Shown here one piece after another: positions 49,264 through 62,000 of a stretch of DNA of 64,000 nucleotides (the first letter of the stretch is position 1; each line of letters opens with the position of its first letter). The DNA lies in NCBI GenBank assembly GCA_016748015.1, contig JAAOMT010000312.1, forward strand, positions 17,935 to 81,934, in the 5' to 3' direction. The notes below the pieces were generated by a model. It searched no databases. It saw only the letters and a list, made by a program, of their open reading frames with translations, and was not told the origin of the DNA. Made by a program: the position numbers and the translations under genes. This DNA comes from Geosiphon pyriformis (Eukaryota; Glomeromycota; Glomeromycetes; Archaeosporales; Geosiphonaceae).

Positions 49264-50690
49264 GAAGAATGTTATTTGCTCCAGTCAGAACAATTGGAAT
49301 AAATAAACATAAGAAACTTAGATCCACTACAATGTATGCAGCTCAAAATGTTACTCAACAATTTTAATGACATTTTTGCCAGCAAAAACGAATTTGGCAG
49401 AACTGACATCATCCAACATTAAATCAAGATTGGAGATGCAATGCCAATTAAACAGAGAGCATACAAAGTACCACCAGCCAGTCATGAGATCATTTGTTAA
49501 GAAATCAATTGAATGCTTGACAATGGACTAATTCAGCCATCAATGAGCCCATGGTCATTACCAGTGGTACTAATCTGAAAAAAAAATGGAAAAATTTGCT
49601 TTTGTGTAAATGAAGTGACCAAAGGAGATAACTATCTAACACCAAAGATTCAAGAACTGTTTGATGCTTTTGGAGGAAAGAAATGATTCTCGATGCTAAA
49701 CTTAGACAGCGGTTACTGACAAGTAGCCATGAAACCAGAAGACAAAGAGAAAATGGCTTTTACAACTCAAGAAAGAAACTTTGAATTTGAAGTAATGCCA
49801 TTTGGCTTGATGAATGCACCAGCAACATTCCAATAGCTAATGGAAATTGTATATATCAGACTACTATAGAAATCAGTAATTATATACTTGGATGATATCA
49901 ATGTGTTTTCAAAAACATTTGATGATCATCTGCATCATCTCCAACAAGTGTTTGAAAGATTAAAAAGAGCCAGACTAAAGCTAAATATGACCAAATGTTT
50001 CTTTGAAAAAACTGAACTCAAGTTTTTGGGATATGTGGTGAGCAAAGATGGAATCAAAACAAATTCAGACAAGATTAAGATTGTTAAGAACTTTCCAGTA
50101 CTAAATAATTTCACAGAATTGAGAGCATTCTTGTGATTTGCTGGATACTACTGCCACTTTATTAAGAATTTTTTCAAAATAGCTTAACCACTACACCAAC
50201 TCCAAACAAAGAACACCAATATGAATAGACAGAAATACAGCAAAAAGCTTTTGATATATTAAGAAAAAAGCTTATTCAAGCTCCAATACTAATCTATTCG
50301 GATCATAGCAAGCCATTCATAATTACAATTAATACATCTGATTAAGCATTGGGAGCAATACTATCACAGAAAAAACCAGATGGAAGAGAACATTCAGTAG
50401 CATATGCCAGCCAAAGCTTGAGTTCAGCTGAAAAGAACTATGGAACACCAGCATTAGAACACTTAGCAATCTATTGAGCAGTTATGAAATGGAAAAAATA
50501 CTTGAGCCAAAAGTTTGAAATATATATGAATCACAAAGAATTGACTTCAATCCAAAAGCAAAAATTTGAAGACAATTGTCATGCCAGATAGAAAATAAAA
50601 CTTTCACTATTCAATTATATGGTACATTATAAAAAGAAAAAAACAATGGAAATGCTGACAAATTGTCGTGAATAAGACAAATCTAAAAAC
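49264..50690 (+). pseudogene. Element C reverse transcriptase and RNase H
   Basis: The RT start is LLNNFNDIFASKNEFGRTD. The fingers have a deletion of about five codons after FCVN relative to element A. The catalytic box is intact as YLDD (49885-49896) in IIYLDDINVFS, within an open frame 49888-50136. A 1-bp loss near 50219 shifts the frame before RNase H (LGAILSQKKPDGREHSVAYA). Stops mostly replace Trp or Gln. Confidence 0.85.
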
Positions 50691-50717
50691 ATTTCAAACC
50701 CAAAAATATAACAAAAG

Positions 50718-52095
50718 ATGAATATACAAAAATACCAACAACTCCAACATTATATAAATACCCAATTGTTCAAAAAAAAATTATCTCAAAAAAAACAAAA
50801 CAACATAAAACAGCAATCAAAACATTTTATTAACCATCAAAATATACTTTACCAGAAAAACAAAAGAAATTCAGATCAACCAACCAGAGTAATCACAGAA
50901 CTGGAGAAAGAGACAATACTATTCAACATATATTCAGATTCAATAGCAGGACATTTTCACAAAAAAGCAACCATGAAAAGAACCAAAAAAAATACTATTG
51001 GCCATCAATATATCCAAACATTATTCAATACATTCAAAGTTGTGATGTTTGTCAAAAAAGAGATAGAGCAAAACTCAATGGACTATTGAGACTGATTAAA
51101 GTGAGACAACCATTCGACCATATCAGAATTGACTTAGTCGGACCATTAACAATCACCAGCAAAAGCAACAGATATATTGCAGTAGCCATAGATAATCTCA
51201 CAAAATGGCCAGAAGCAAAAGCCATTCAAAGAGCAAATGCAGAATCCGTTACTGAATTTGTTCATCAAAAATTGATCTGTTGACACAAATATTCAAAAGA
51301 ACTATTATCAGATCAAAGAACCCACTTTGTGAACAGAACATTGACAGAATTAAGTCAAAGATTTGGAATTAAAAGACCATTGTTATTACCATACCATCTA
51401 CAAACTAATGAATTAGTTGAAAGATTTAACAGAACACTGTGTGAAGCAATTGCCAAGATCAGTTAAAAAAACCAGAACAAGTGGAACTTGTTTATACCAT
51501 CAGTATTATTTGCTTATTGAACAATGAAACAAGACACTACACAAGCAACACCATTTGAATTAGTATACGGTAGAACAGCAACATTACCAGTTGAAATAGA
51601 AGTCAATACTTATTCAGCAGAACCAATAACTGAAGACAATTTTCAGAAAACATTACTAAGAAGAACATATGACTTGATGGAAACATTAGAAAACAAACAG
51701 CAAAAAGCAGCAGATAACATCCAAAAGTCACAAGAAAAACAAAAAAAAAGACATAATGACCAACTACCAAAGAAACCAGTTAAATTCAAAATTGAAAACA
51801 AAGTACTTCTACATTGTACCAAAGCAGAAAAACAATGAAGTGGAAAATTTGATCCCAAATGGGATAGACCATTTTACATAAAAGAAATTCTTGGAAATGG
51901 AGCTTATAAATTAAGATGGAACAACAAAATCTTAGCCAAAGCAGCACATAGTGATTAACTGAAACCATATTACTATATAGTGTCATCATCCACCAGTAGT
52001 ATTCCACAATTAGGAGTACAGAGAATACTAGTCCAATCAGATAAGATTCCACAAGATCTGGAACCAATCATAATTATTAAAACAAACACGTAAAA
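50718..52095 (+). pseudogene. Element C integrase
   Basis: It opens with HFHKKAT, then a 1-bp loss near 50985 shifts the frame to YYWPSIYPNIIQYI and CDVCQ. The core has IRIDLVGPLTI, LLSDQRTHF and ELVERFNRTL with all three catalytic acids present, but a stop at about 51281 (expected Arg) breaks the core. The tail (51524-51838) ends at a stop replacing the Trp in KQW. The GPY/F-like segment is at 51850-51915. Confidence 0.85.
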
Positions 52096-52123
52096 TTGAA
52101 CAATAAAAAGAGGATATAAAGAC

Positions 52124-52762
52124 ATGGTAGACACAACAGAGAACTTCAGAAAAATGAAAATTACCAACAATATTTGCTCACTAGCACAACAAATTTTTCA
52201 ACTGATCCAACAACAAAATATAGAAATTATTATCAATCAACAAATTATTTAATACTGAAATACCAGAAAGATACCCAAATACAAAAGTCAAAAAAAAACA
52301 GAAAACACTATTGACAAAATGGTTCTAAAAATAAAATTAGCAATAGAAGAACCAACAAGTGTCACCACATATCAAAAGTTGACCAGAGAAATGTGAAAAT
52401 GGTGAATACATAAATTTTCAAGAAACTTTTGTTATTTCCACTTGGAACGACACTTGAATATTCAGAATTTATATACAGATAAAACAAAATGATTATTTGA
52501 TACAACAATACTGCAACAACTGGAAAATTTTGTGAGAAAAAACAATCTAACAATACAAGCAAGAGTCATCTATTGATTGCATGCTGGATTCCAAGACAGA
52601 CCAGAAATTTTACTTAATCCGAAAATGGATTCTATTACCCAATTTAAAGAATTACAGAACAAAATAACTCAAGTAATTCTTGAAAAAGAAGTTCAAAAAA
52701 TACTCAAAGACAGAGAATTAGAGTTAGGAGATTTGGGAGATCTCAATGGAGCTTAATATTAA
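52124..52762 (+). pseudogene. Family 1 ORF3 (unknown), element C copy
   Basis: The frame runs from ATG 52124 to TAA 52760-52762 with about six internal stops. SLAQQIFQLIQQQN and NIQNLYTDKTK match the element A copy. The sequence is rich in Gln, Lys and Ile with predicted helical character, without membrane segments. Its conservation between two elements in frame with an ATG suggests it was once a real gene. Function unknown. Confidence 0.6.
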
Positions 52763-52776
52763 AAAGAAAGGAATAA

Positions 52777-54499
52777 TATTACTCATAGAATATAGAAAGT
52801 ATATTAGCATATGAATTAGCCAATCAGAAGTAGCCATAGTAAATATGGAATTCCAGAATTTTTCTCAAGAGAAATCACAAGATTCCAGAAATTTTAGGAT
52901 TCTTGTATAAGGAATCACAGGATTCCAGAATTCCAGGATTCTCTTCAAAAGAAATTGCAGAATTCCAGGAATTCCAGAATTTCTAGTGTGAAGAATTGAG
53001 AAATCTCAATTATGTATATATAGCAGTAGTGCTAGAAGCAGAAAAAGACAGAATTCTTTAGTTAGAGATCTCTCAGTTTAGATTTGATCTAAGCAACTTT
53101 CCACATCACAAATATCAATAAATAATTATTTACTATCTCAATCCACTTTCCTTTATCAACACTTCATGTTGATAGTAATTCATACTTAACTACACTGGAA
53201 CAATAGCTTTTGATTACAGCTATTGATGGAATACTAACTTGCAAATGCCTTGGCTTAATTTTTTTTATCTTCTTTTTATTTTCTTTAATTTTTTTTCTGT
53301 GTTTTGTTGTGTTTACTAATCAATTAAGGATTAAGTGCTGTTACTCATAAAATATAAGAAGTATATTAGCATATAAATTAGCCAATTAGAAGTAGCCATA
53401 GTAAATGTGGAATTCCAGGATTCCTCTTAAGAAAAATTGCAAGATTCCAGGAATTTCAGGATTTCCATACAAGAAATTGCAGAATTCCAGAATTCCAAGA
53501 TTCCTCTTAAAAGAAATTGCAGGATTCTAAGAATTCTAGGATTCCTGGTGTAAAAAATTGAGGAATTGAGAAATCTTAATTATGTATATATAGCAGTAGT
53601 ATTGGAAGCAGAAAGAGACAGAATCTTTTAGTTAGAGACCTCTTGGTTTAGATTTGATCTAAGCAATCTTCCATTTACAAATATCAATAAATAAATATTC
53701 ACTATCTTCACTATCAATCCTTCATGTTAATAGTAATTGATACTTAACCATACTAGAACAATAGCTCTTGATTACGGCTATTGACAGAATACTACCTTGC
53801 AATTGCTTTTACTTGTTTCTTTATTTTCTTTTATTTTCTTTTTATTTCTTTGTTATTTCTTTGGTTTTTACTAAATTGATTAAGGATTAAGCACTAAGAT
53901 ACAGACATCATAGGGACTGGTAAAAGACCCATAAAACAAGGGTAAAACATTCATAGATTTAAGGATAGCTTACCAGGAAGATTACTGGCCATCACACTGA
54001 AAAAAAAATTTGATGGAATTGCAATTCTGGAAGACTACTAAAAACAACTATTAAATCTCTGTCCATTATACAAAAAACTCCACAATAAAACCTTCAGATC
54101 AACAAAATCTTTAGATATTAACACCAAAATACCAACCAAGCACCAAGTTACAGATCTGTTATTTGCTTTGAGACCCCAAATAATTATCTGTAACAGTGCT
54201 GAAGTATTGACATCAAGAATTGCCTGGTAAAAGACCCCTGTGAGTGGATAGAGCACATAAAAAAATTACAGATTACTTACTAGAGGATTGCCAGTCACCA
54301 AGCCAAGAAAAAAAATTGATAGAATTGTGATTCTGAGAGACTACTAAAAACAACTATTAAATCTCTGTTCATTATACAAGAACTCCAACTCAAAATCTTC
54401 AGATTACCAACTCAACAGAAACTATTATCAAGAGATTGATTGAGCACCAAATTACAGATTTGTTATTTGCTTTGAGACCCCAAATAATTACTTGTAACA
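52777..54499 (+). repeat. 3' LTR of element C, split by solo LTR E
   Basis: It starts TATTACTCATAG (TGTTAC with G to A) and ends TTGTAACA. The two pieces are 52777-53338 and 54200-54499, with solo LTR E and its second GTGC copy between them. The joined length is about 862 bp, matching the 5' LTR. Confidence 0.9.
53339..54195 (+). repeat. Solo LTR E with exact 4-bp target duplication
   Basis: It is 857 bp, TGTTACTCATAA to CTGTAACA, flanked on both sides by GTGC (53335-53338 and 54196-54199). This is the only perfect duplication in the window and sets the expected size for the family. Same orientation as the host LTR. Its U5 differs slightly (53880-54000), so it is a diverged subfamily. Confidence 0.93.
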
Positions 54500-56004
54500 A
54501 CACCACAAACCAGGAAAACTACACACCAATATTAATAGTCTTTCAAGAATGAAACAAGATTAACACCACCAACAATTCCACTACAATTTACCACTACCAA
54601 CAAAACAACAAAACAACAATGGATCCCAGAAATTATAACAACCTTAAAAACTATTTGGAGACTCTTACCATACCAAAAAATTGGTCTCCAAGTGAAAAAC
54701 ATCAATTACAACACCAATTCAAACAATATTTTATACATTACAACAAAATCTATTATAAAAATTGTAAAAACCCAAACCAACCACTCAAACTAGTATAAAA
54801 AAATGAAAAAGAAACAATCCTATACAACATGCATACAGATTTATCTTCAGCACACTTGGGAAGAGATAGAACAATTCAAAAAACTCTTGAACATTATTTT
54901 TGGCCTCACATACAAAAAAACATTTGACAATATGTAGAATCTTGTGATAGTTGTCAAAGAAGAGAAGGAACTTGTCCCACAGAATCTTTAAATCCAATCA
55001 AAGTTGGACAACCTTTTGACAGAGTTGGAATTGATTTAGTCGAATCATTACCTATTACAACCCAAGGAAATTGTTATATTATAGTGGCAGTAGATTATCT
55101 CACCAAATGGCCTGAAGCTAGAACCATCCAAAGAACAGATACAAAATCAATAACAAATTTCATCTATAAAGACATTATTTGTAGGCATAAATGCCCAATT
55201 GAACTTTTATTTGATCAAGGAACACATTTTGTGAACAATTTGATACAAAAAATTTGTGAACAATTCAATATCAAAAGACTTTTATCATCACTTTATCACC
55301 TCTAAACAAATGGACTTGTAGAATGTTTTAACAAAACATTGTGTGAATCTTTAGCCAAAGTCTCAACAGATTTTGAGCAGGAATGGGATATCTTTATTTT
55401 ATCAGTATTACTAGTATACAAAACACTAAATCAAGATACTATGAAACACATACCATTTGATTTTACTTATAGAAGAACAGCAACATTACCAATTAATTTC
55501 ACAGTGAAAACATATTTAGTACAACCAATCAATGAAGAAAACTTCCAAGAAACACTCTAAAAAAGAGCCTACACTCTTCTTAATATATTAGAAGGAAAGA
55601 AACACATAGCAGTCACTCATATTGAACACTCTCAAACCCTACAAAAAGAAAGACATGACAACAAATTGCCACCAGTTACCAACGAATTTAAAGTTGGAAA
55701 CAAAGTTCTCTTACACAGAACTAAGGCTGAAAAACAATAGAGTAGAAAATTTGAACATAAATGGAATGGACCATTTTATATTTACAAAATTCTAGGCAAT
55801 AGATTATACAAGTTAAGACTTGATGACAAAGTACTGGCAAAAGTTGCACATGGAGATAGACTAAAACACTATCATTTCAAAAACAATCCTGAACCATTAA
55901 TTCTACAAATTGGTACATATTTCTTTTTAGTTAATCCTGAAGATATTCTCCAAAATTTAGAACCAATAGTTATAATAGAACAACAATCAAACTTGAACAC
56001 TTAA
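54500..56004 (+). pseudogene. Element B RNase H end and integrase
   Basis: HKPGKLHTNINSLSRM finishes RNase H. The integrase zinc region (HLGRDRTIQKTLEHYFWPHI, CDSCQRREG) lies around 54850-54970. The core has RVGIDLVESL, LLFDQGTHFVNN and GLVECFNKTL, with all three acids retained, in open frames 55084-55305 and 55339-55560. The C-terminal GPY/F-like segment is WNGPFYIYKILGN near 55760. The frame ends at 56002-56004. About eight stops break it. Confidence 0.85.
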
Positions 56005-56153
56005 TTTAACATTTTTAATAAAATCTCTTCTAAAAATACAAACATAAAAACAAAAATAGTAAATAATTACAAGAAACACTCAAACCCAAAAACAAATAAA
56101 AACCCTATACCCAAAAATAATTTCTTTATTCTTTTTATTTAGTTAATTTTATT

Positions 56154-56838
56154 ATGATTATTCTCCAAAATATCCAACAAATATTCCAAAAATTAATGTT
56201 AGCCTTGAAAACACTTTCTAACTTATCCATAACAATTAATGGAAGTCAAATTAATTACATTTAGAAAAAAACCACAGCCCTAGTAGTAAATAATTCTCAG
56301 AACTATTACTCCTATAAAAAAAACAAGAGGTCACTCTGAAAATAGGTTACCAGAACTTTTGAAGCAAGCACTGAAAAAAAACCTTCTAATTGCTCCTATC
56401 AACATTCTACCAAATATCACAATTTAACAAAAACTTCTACTATTCCTTAATGAACAAAACAATAAACATACTCTTATATATAGATATTTTCATATTGGAA
56501 AAACACTTTATGAACGAAAACTGGAACTTGAAGCAACCAACATTACTCCTGAGACTATACAAAAACAAATTTACAATGAATTCAAGACAGCAGCTGGACT
56601 AACAAACACTCACTACAAACTTAAAACAGCATTTAGACTCTATAATTTATTCAATACTTGTGAAAACATCCTACAAAATCCAATACTCCATCCAATAAAG
56701 ATTCAATACATTAGAAAACTTACAGAACTGAAATTTCAACAATTTTCAAACCAGATTACTTCAATTATCTTGGACTACTATCTTAACATTACAGATAGTA
56801 CTTGAACTTCAATAGAGCTCAGTCTTAAGGAGAAGATT
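56154..56838 (+). pseudogene. Element B ORF3-like region (decayed)
   Basis: After integrase, an ATG at 56154 opens MIILQNIQQIFQKLMLA, positionally like the family 1 ORF3 start (LAQQIFQLIQ). Stops and at least one frame change follow; QFNKNFYYSLMNKTINILLY near 56419 resembles the QFPKNYCHFYLEQHVNIQNLY block of element A. The last part (56520-56800) is readable in another frame. The homology is suggestive rather than proven. Confidence 0.45.
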
Positions 56839-56839
56839 A

Positions 56840-57812
56840 TGTTACCAGTAGAATTTAGCTATTAATTAACATGAAATTACCCTCATAATTCCTATTATTA
56901 ATTAGCATACATTATTATTTATTTTAATTATCACTTATTATTTAATCAAATTATCAAATATCATTACTCAATTAATAATCTGATTTGTACTCTAGAAATT
57001 AAGATGATCAAATTACACAATATCTTGAACCATTTAACATAGTTAAAATTCGCCGAAATCAATGGAAATTGGCCAAAATAATTAATAGTTCAGTAAAATA
57101 ACTTGTAGTTTGCCAAAATGTATCTTTAGTTCACCCAAATTGTAACAAAGAGAAAAGTGCAAGTTCAAAGTCTAGTACTACAGCAAGTTGTATAAAAAAA
57201 AAGCTTCTCTCTTTAAAAAAATGTATTTTCTCATAGTATCTTATCATAGTACTTTACTTTAGATATCTTAATTGAAACAAATCACTTTTTTATACATTCA
57301 AATAAAAATTAAAATATTTAAAAACCAAATCCTTAAATTATTACACTTGAAATTTCCTCAACACAACTAATATTTTAAAATTTATTAGCTACCAATTTCA
57401 ATAATCTGTTAGTGATTCCAGGTCTGGATAAAAAACGTTTCTCTTAACACAATTCTATTTCTTTTACATTTCTTTTATTTTTTTTTTATTTTCTTATTAT
57501 AATCATTAGGGTAGCCTACAGACGAGATTCCTGTAGAAGAGTTGACTTTCACAGCAAAGTAACTATACATTTTTAGTGAACTTCCAGACAAGCAATTTCT
57601 GAGAAAGAGTTAACATTTACTACAATATAATTATACAAAGTAACTGGCAAGAAATTGGCCATTTTACTTATAAGTCCAGCAATTCAAATTATAGGAGATA
57701 ATTTAGAGATAATTTTAGTTACTGGAGGTTCAACTACTTCTTGAAAATGTGAATTCACAGCAAATCAACATTAACAACATTCAAGAAAAGAGACCAAAAA
57801 CCTCTGGTAACA
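56840..57812 (+). repeat. 3' LTR of element B (973 bp)
   Basis: It is near-identical to the 5' LTR along its length; the visible differences are mostly transitions. It is preceded by the purine tract AAGGAGAAGA (56827-56836). Confidence 0.92.
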
Positions 57813-57879
57813 ATAGTTATACTATAATTAATTTTTACAGTTTTTTAGATTAAGCAATAATATAAAAAATTCTTTAATT

Positions 57880-59081
57880 TTAATGTAAAGATAAGTATAT
57901 TAGTCTTAATTAACATTAATTTTGATTTATGTTAAATTTTTGTTTAATAAATTATTACTATTTTCTTATTTAAAAATCTAAAGATTAGCTTAGTGAGTTT
58001 TTCTTAACTTCTTAGTAAGTATTAAATAATTTTCTTTGGTAAATGTTTTTGTTATTGGATTTAATATGTGGCATAATGTTTTTGTAAAAATTATTGTTAG
58101 TAGTTGCTACTATACTAATCTTTCAAGAAAAATTTTTGTTGTATTTTTATACTTCCAATTGTGTTTTTTCTTGAAGCTCTTACAAAGATATATTTTTTAT
58201 TTTATGCTAATATCAGATGTCTGTATTTTTTTGTTTGTAATAAAACAGTACCCTATTTCTAATAAATTCAAAGAGAATTAAAAATAAAAAATAGAATTCA
58301 ACAAAATTAAAATTCATAAAATAATCCTGATTAAAGATTATTTTCCAAAGATATAGAGAGATTATTCTGAATTTTTAAGTTAATTAATGATTTTGGTTAA
58401 GATATTATTACAAGTAATTTCTAAATAATTTTATGTACTTAATATTTTTTTAATGTGTTTTCAATTTTGTTAAGCTTGAGTCTTGTTTATGTTTTTGTTG
58501 ATATATTAAATATTTTTACTATTGTTTTTATTTATAAAAAAACAATGATAAAAAAAGATAGTGGTCTTTTAAATTATTTGTGGAGGATCAAATTATAAAG
58601 AAAAAAGATCTTCATTTCTATTAATCTTAATATCACTAGATATTATAATACAAAGTTTAAAGAGCACACTTTTCAGTTTTTCTTGGATTTATAATTCAAT
58701 TCTTCTAACTTTTTTTTATTTATTTTGTCTAATTAACTTTTTTTTGTTTTTTATTATTTTTTTTTGTCTGTTTTTTTATTGGTTAGAAAGCTATTATATA
58801 TATACATATTTTGAGTTATATATGATTATGTTTATTTTAATTAATTAGTAAATAATTACTAAGTTATTAAATTTTTTATTTGACTGTAAGTGCTTTTTGG
58901 CTTATTTGTTTGTAATTATATTAAATTGGATGTATTTGTATATGTTTTGCACACTATTATGTACATGTTATGTTTTTTAATTTTATTTGTTAATCTGTAT
59001 TATTTATACTATTATTTAATAATTGGTTAATATATTATAATATTATTATTTTTGATTTTTGTTAATTTTTATTGGATAATA
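57880..59081 (-). repeat. Right arm of inverted repeat: probable 3' LTR of element F plus flank
   Basis: The reverse complement matches 34871-36055 almost base for base over long stretches, for example GATAAGTATATTAGTCT at the inner end and AATAATTGGTTAATATA at the outer end. On the minus strand the outer boundary is preceded by AATAGAGCTTAATCTTAAAAG, the bleached equivalent of element B's AATAGAGCTCAGTCTTAAGG before its 3' LTR. That supports an LTR starting at 59081 (minus), with GCTACTATA near 58101 as the mutated LTR end. An open frame at 58036-58281 is AT-driven and not a gene. Confidence 0.7.
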
Positions 59082-62000
59082 TTATTTTTCTTTTAAGATT
59101 AAGCTCTATTAAAATTAATATGCATTTTTTCAATTTTAATATTTAATATACAGATCTGTATACTTATTTGAATTATTTATTCTTATAAGTCTTAAAATTT
59201 GTTGTTTATAAGTCTTTTAATTTTATTAAGAATATGTTTATTTTATTTGTTAACAATACTTTTTAACAGTATTAAAACAGCATATAAAATTAATATGTTG
59301 TTCTAAAATGGTGCTTAAAGTTGTTTTTTGTTTTGTTAATTTTCTTGCTATTTTTTTTGGTATAGATTGTTTAAAGGTCTAATTGTGCAGTTATTATAAA
59401 GTATATATAACAAAAAAAAGCAATTAAGTTTTTTTTTTTTGAGTGTTGTATTTTTTAATAAGCTAGAATGTTTTTATAATTTTATTAATTAATGTGTTAG
59501 TGTTTTTTTATTTTTTGCAGTAAAAGTTAACATAATTTGTGTTTGAGTTATTTTTTTGCATGGCTGAATTTCTTTTTTTATATAATATTTTAGAATTATT
59601 AAAAGTAATTTTTAATAAAAAATTATTTTATATAGTAACTGAAATAAAAGTTAAGTATTTATAATATCTTCAAATATATTTATAATAAAATAAATAAATA
59701 AATATTAAATTAAATTATTTTTATATATAAAATTAAAAAAATTATTTAATAATTTGATGTTTCTGATTTTTCTACTATTTTTGAAATTGTTTTTGTTTTT
59801 TTTAAATATTAATAATAATAATCCAAATATAATTAATTGGATTAATTGTTTTTTAAGTAATGTTTGATAATTACTATTGGCTTTAAGTCTTGTAAAATTT
59901 GATTAAAAAATACAATTGATATATATATTTCTAATTTGAGTGTTAATAGATCAAATAATTATTGTTAATAGTAAATTTTTAATTGGTTATTGTGTACAAT
60001 TTTCTTCAAAATTTTATTTCTTAAACATAACTTATATGCTTTATTACTCAAAATATTATAGACATAAAAAGATTTATCTTATTTGTTATTAAATTTTCTA
60101 CTCTATTGTTTTTCTGCTTTTGTTTAATATAATAAAACTTTGTTTCTTATTTTGTAGACAATAAGTTGTTCTAAAAGTTTGTTATTATGTTAGATTTTTT
60201 GTTGTTCTTAAGAATACTTAATATTATTAGTTGTGTATTGATGATTGTTTTTTAGTTTATTTAGCAGTTTGTAAATCTGTCTTTTAATAGTTTCTTATAA
60301 ATTGTTCTTGTTTATTGGTTCTGTTAGATAGATGTTTATTATTAGTTTTATAGGTAATATAACATTTTTTTTACATATTAATTCAAATGGTATAAATTTT
60401 GAAGTGTTATGTTTTAGTATTCAATAAGCCAATAAAATTAAGAAAATAAATAAATCTTATTTTTGTTCTATTTTATTGCTTATTTTTGCCAATAATTTGT
60501 ATAATGTTTTATTAAATATTCTACCAATTCATTTGTTTATGGATGGTAAAATAACAAAAAAAATTGTTTTATCCTAAAACATTGACTGATTTCAACAAAC
60601 AAATTGTTTACAAAGTGGGTTTTTTGATTTAAAAATAGCTTTTTTAGATAACTATATTTACAAATTAAATTTTTATATATAAAATTAGCAACTAATTTAG
60701 TGTCTATAGTTTTAATGGCCCTTGCTTTTGGCTATTTTGTTAAATAATTCATAATAACTGCAATGTATTGATTCCCTCTACTAGTAATAGTTAGTAATTC
60801 TACTAAATTAATTCTTATTATATCAAGTAGTTTTCCTATTTTAATAGATTATAATAGTTTGGTTATTTTTAATCCTCTCCTTTTTTAATATATATTGCAA
60901 TTATAAACATATTAAATAATATTAATATGCATTTTTAATCATTAGTACAGACTAGTTGTCTATTGAATTGTGATTTTTTTTGCAAAGTGTTTTGTATTTG
61001 GATCTGTATGTATGTTGCAAAAAATAATTTTTTTTTTAGTTTTGGTAATTATTCGGAATAAATTATATTGGTAATATTAATATAGTATATTGTTTTCAAT
61101 CAAATAATATTTAATTTGTTTTAAATTTTTGTTTGTTCTTTCAATAATAATTTTATTGGTAATTAAAGAATTGTAAAATAATATATTAGGTGTTGATATG
61201 TTTTGGTGTTTATTTTGATTGGATGATAAATAATTCTTGGTGGTTGTGTATTTTTTATTTGAAATAAACAGTTTGTGTTTATGTTTTTGGTGCTCTTTTT
61301 ATAAATAATGTTATATGTGTAGAATTGTAAAATAATAACCCATCTGGTATAAAGTTTTTCCAAAAAAGTTTTTGTTTATCAACCAAGTAAGTTTTTTGTG
61401 ATCTGTAATAATATTAAATAGATCATGTATTAAATATTGTCTAAAATATTTTATGGCTCATATAATTACAAAATATTCTATTTTATAAGCTGTGTAGCTT
61501 TTTTTAGCTATGTTTAGAATTTTGGTAATATATGTAAATATGTGTTTTTTTTATCTTGTTGTGATAATACAGTACCTAGACTTGTTTTAGAGACATCAGT
61601 TGTAAGTACAAATTTTTTGGTAAAATCGGAATATACTAAGATGAGAACTTTAATAAGCTTTTATTTTAAGTAATTAAATATTTATTCTTGTTTTTTACTT
61701 TATTTTTGTTTTGTATTTTTAGCTAATAATTGATTTAATAGTTAAGCTACTATTGAAAAGTTTTTGATGAACCTTCAGTAATATAAGACAAGTCTTAATA
61801 ATTCTCAAAGTTCAGTCAAATTCTAAGGACAAGAAAAATTTTTAACTCTCTTAATTTTTACAGAGTTGGGTTTTATTCTATTTTTTTAATAATATGCCTT
61901 AAAAAAATGAATTGTGATTTTCTAAAAAAGCATTTTTCGAGATTAAGTTTCAGTTTAACAGCCCAAAGTTTTTTAAAAACTTGTTGTAAATATTTAAGAT

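Larger units (their letters stand above)
42670..54499 (+). mobile_element. Element C: Ty3/gypsy retrotransposon (family 1) inside element B
   Basis: It is about 11.8 kb including two nested solo LTRs. Target flanks are ATAC (left) and ACAC (right), a plausible 4-bp duplication with one change; removing one copy restores the RNase H reading of element B (KYIIY then HKPGK). Its proteins are close to element A throughout. It keeps YLDD in RT and a 440-codon open dUTPase region, but has many stops elsewhere, at least one 1-bp deletion near 50219, and a small in-frame deletion in RT. Confidence 0.92.
36088..57812 (+). mobile_element. Element B: Ty3/gypsy retrotransposon (family 2), split by element C
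   Basis: LTRs of 972 and 973 bp both begin TGTTACCAGTAGAATTTAGC and end GTAACA. Excluding element C it is about 9.9 kb. All gag and pol pieces from 37105 to 42669 are in one frame, and pol resumes at 54500. Domain order matches family 1, including the Cys-rich and dUTPase segments, but protein and LTR sequences are clearly different. Flanks (GTGG left, ATAG right) give no clear target duplication. It is decayed, with dozens of stops. Confidence 0.9.

Noticed and set aside
58036..58281. 81-codon hydrophobic open frame
   Set aside because: It lies in the LTR-like inverted arm; the matching left arm does not preserve the frame.
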